NCBI GenBank assembly: GCA_942492225.1
Contig: CALODS010000016.1
Location: forward strand, 1 to 64,000
DNA: 64,000 bases
Reading direction: 5' to 3'
Origin: JAFGTX01 sp942492225
Lineage (GTDB): Bacteria > Bacillota > Clostridia > Peptostreptococcales > Acidaminobacteraceae
In this document: piece after piece, positions 62,622 to 64,000 of the stretch
Position numbering within the stretch: position 1 is the first letter of the stretch
Layout of the letters: each line of letters opens with the position of its first letter
The notes under the pieces: model-generated
Seen by the model: the letters and a program-made list of their open reading frames with translations, nothing else
Database searches by the model: none
Told to the model about the DNA's origin: nothing
Translations under genes and position numbers: made by a program

Positions 62622-64000
62622 GTGGACAAAAGAGCAACAATCAGCTATTGATGAACGTGGCAAAAATTTACTCGTCTCTGCTGCAGCTGGATCAGGAAAA
62701 ACTGCTGTATTGATAGAAAGAATAATAGGGCTGATCGTTAAGGACGAAATTCCCATTGAATCTTTTCTAATTGTGACCTATACCAATGCTGCAGCAGGCG
62801 AAATGAGAGAGCGCTTGCTTAAAAAAATCATGGAAAGATTAGAGGAAATGCCCGATAATGAATTCCTGAAAACTCAGGTAGCTCAGCTTGGTAATGCTCA
62901 AATTTCAACCATTCATAGTTTTTGTATCACAGTAGTACGAACTTATTTCTATAAATTATCTTTAGATCCAACGTTTAAAATGGGAGATACTTATGATTTG
63001 GAATTGTTGCGAGAAGAAGCCATCAATGAAGTTGTTGAAAAAGAATATTTTCTTGAATCCGAAGATTTTATTGAATTGGTGGAATCTTATAGCGGCAATA
63101 GAGGCGATACTGAATTAAGAGATATGGTGCTAAAAGTTTATGATTTTATATTGAGTAAACCTGCGCCCTTTACGTGGTTAGAAAGTGTTATTGAACGTTA
63201 TGATGTTGGAGAAGATACAAACTATTGGATTGACCGTTATATGGATGATATTAAGGAACAGCTTCAAGATGGTCGACTCTTGCTTAAGAAATGTTTGCCC
63301 CTTTGCCAGCTAGACGAAGGTCCTGAAGAGTATTTAGCTGCAATAGAAAGTGATTTATCTGGTGTTGAAGATTTGATTCAACGCATTGAAACATCGCTGG
63401 ATAGTTTCAATGAAGGACTTCTTAACTATAAAAGTCAGCGGTTAAAAACAATAGGAAAGGCAAGAAAAGAAATAGTTGATAGCGATTTACAAGAAGAGGT
63501 AAAAACATTAAGAGGTCTTTACAAAGATAAAGTGATTAAACCCCTTCAGAAATCAGCTATCCATAAAGATGAAAATGGAATAAAATCTGAATTCATTATA
63601 TTGCATCGTCGATTGAAGACGATTTTAAGACTTGTTGAGCACTTCAAAATAGCTTACCAAGAACTAAAATTAGAAAAAAACTTATTAGATTTTAGTGACC
63701 TTGAACATTACACCATTGAATTATTAAAAGATGAAGGTGTACGCTTTAACTTAAGTCAGAAGTTTAATTATATTTTTGTAGATGAATATCAGGATGCCAA
63801 TGAAATTCAAGAAGCGATTATACAAGGTATTTGCCGTAAAGATAATTTATTTATGGTTGGCGATGTAAAACAAAGTATTTATAAATTTAGACTGGCAGAC
63901 CCAAGTATCTTTTTATCCAAGATGACCTTATTTAAAGAAGGGGGGGTAAACCAGCGCATTGATTTATCAAAGAACTTTAGAAGTCGTGCATCGGTTTTAG
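62614..64000 (+). CDS. addA: ATP-dependent helicase/nuclease subunit A, 3' part outside window
   Basis: The ATG at 62614 overlaps the addB stop by 8 bp, the usual addBA coupling. The visible 462 codons cover the first part of a protein normally about 1200 aa. UvrD-family motifs are clear: TKEQQSAIDE (Q motif), VSAAAGSGKTAVLIERI (Walker A), FLIVTYTNAAAGEMRERL (Ia), STIHSFC (Ib), NYIFVDEYQDANEIQE (Walker B), GDVKQSIYKFRLADP (III) and LSKNFRS at the edge. With AddB it resects double-strand breaks for recombination. No lesion is seen in the visible part. Confidence 0.95.
   Translation, partial: MPKWTKEQQSAIDERGKNLLVSAAAGSGKTAVLIERIIGLIVKDEIPIESFLIVTYTNAAAGEMRERLLKKIMERLEEMPDNEFLKTQVAQLGNAQISTIHSFCITVVRTYFYKLSLDPTFKMGDTYDLELLREEAINEVVEKEYFLESEDFIELVESYSGNRGDTELRDMVLKVYDFILSKPAPFTWLESVIERYDVGEDTNYWIDRYMDDIKEQLQDGRLLLKKCLPLCQLDEGPEEYLAAIESDLSGVEDLIQRIETSLDSFNEGLLNYKSQRLKTIGKARKEIVDSDLQEEVKTLRGLYKDKVIKPLQKSAIHKDENGIKSEFIILHRRLKTILRLVEHFKIAYQELKLEKNLLDFSDLEHYTIELLKDEGVRFNLSQKFNYIFVDEYQDANEIQEAIIQGICRKDNLFMVGDVKQSIYKFRLADPSIFLSKMTLFKEGGVNQRIDLSKNFRSRASVL

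Overview
The window is AT-rich and reads as Bacillota, most likely class Clostridia. The evidence is the mix of cis-regulatory RNAs (glmS ribozyme, lysine riboswitch, a SAM-I-like riboswitch, a tryptophan T-box), strong AGGAGG-type ribosome binding sites, AddAB instead of RecBCD, CsaB-type S-layer anchoring, a TAXI-type TRAP transporter, a SigD-type promoter and a selenouridine tRNA enzyme. A genus cannot be fixed from the sequence alone. No tRNA or rRNA gene, IS element, prophage or CRISPR array was seen. Most of the window looks like ordinary chromosome.

Layout. 0-8.7 kb: mnmH (cut by the window edge), the glmS ribozyme and glmS, a GGDEF/degenerate-EAL membrane protein, a PanE-like reductase, a MerR regulator with its own 19-bp-spacer promoter, and an MFS carrier. 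8.9-12 kb: a Ppx/GppA phosphatase facing a membrane diguanylate cyclase. 12.1-18.5 kb: a HutD-like protein, an unrecognised protein, then an envelope polysaccharide cluster (DUF4330, O-antigen-ligase-type polymerase, GT4, second DUF4330, csaB). 18.5-22.6 kb: a GAPDH homologue behind a leader hairpin, a SigD-promoted Ca-binding protein, a D-cysteine desulfhydrase-like enzyme and a small membrane protein. 22.6-25.8 kb: a SAM-I-like riboswitch, a separate MetH activation-domain protein, and metH. 25.9-29.5 kb: a TAXI TRAP operon. 29.6-32.4 kb, minus strand: the lysine riboswitch with lysA-lysC.

32.5-44.3 kb is a signalling region: REC-HDOD, REC-pseudokinase, REC-histidine kinase, then (after ppiC and yhaM) a histidine kinase translationally coupled to a cobalamin-binding protein with the Wx9EH signature of CarH-type B12 photoreceptors, followed by a giant PAS-EAL-PAS histidine kinase broken by a one-base frameshift. 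44.3-50 kb: a frameshifted SEC-C protein, a split LysO exporter, an FMN-dependent hydroxyacid oxidase-like enzyme, an alpha/beta hydrolase, and an orphan MotA/ExbB-like plus MotB/OmpA-like motor pair. 50.3-54.6 kb: an XRE-cupin regulator, an HD protein, and a tryptophan T-box driving an ABC transporter. 54.5-58.4 kb, minus strand: an AI-2E family protein and an MBOAT/DHHW O-acetylation pair. 58.6-64 kb: a DUF1461 membrane protein coupled to addB (interrupted by an in-frame TAG) and addA (cut by the window edge).

The points most worth a second look are the B12-sensor/kinase/EAL module (38.0-44.3 kb), the P4-less SAM-I-like leader of the methionine synthase genes (22.65-22.78 kb), the orphan motor pair (48-50 kb), the SigD-driven Ca-binding protein (19.9-21.2 kb), and the six-codon ORF with an ideal ribosome binding site just before the glmS ribozyme (1.2 kb). 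Three genes (43.74, 44.40 and 59.39 kb) carry single-base lesions; these could be real mutations or assembly errors and should be checked against reads.
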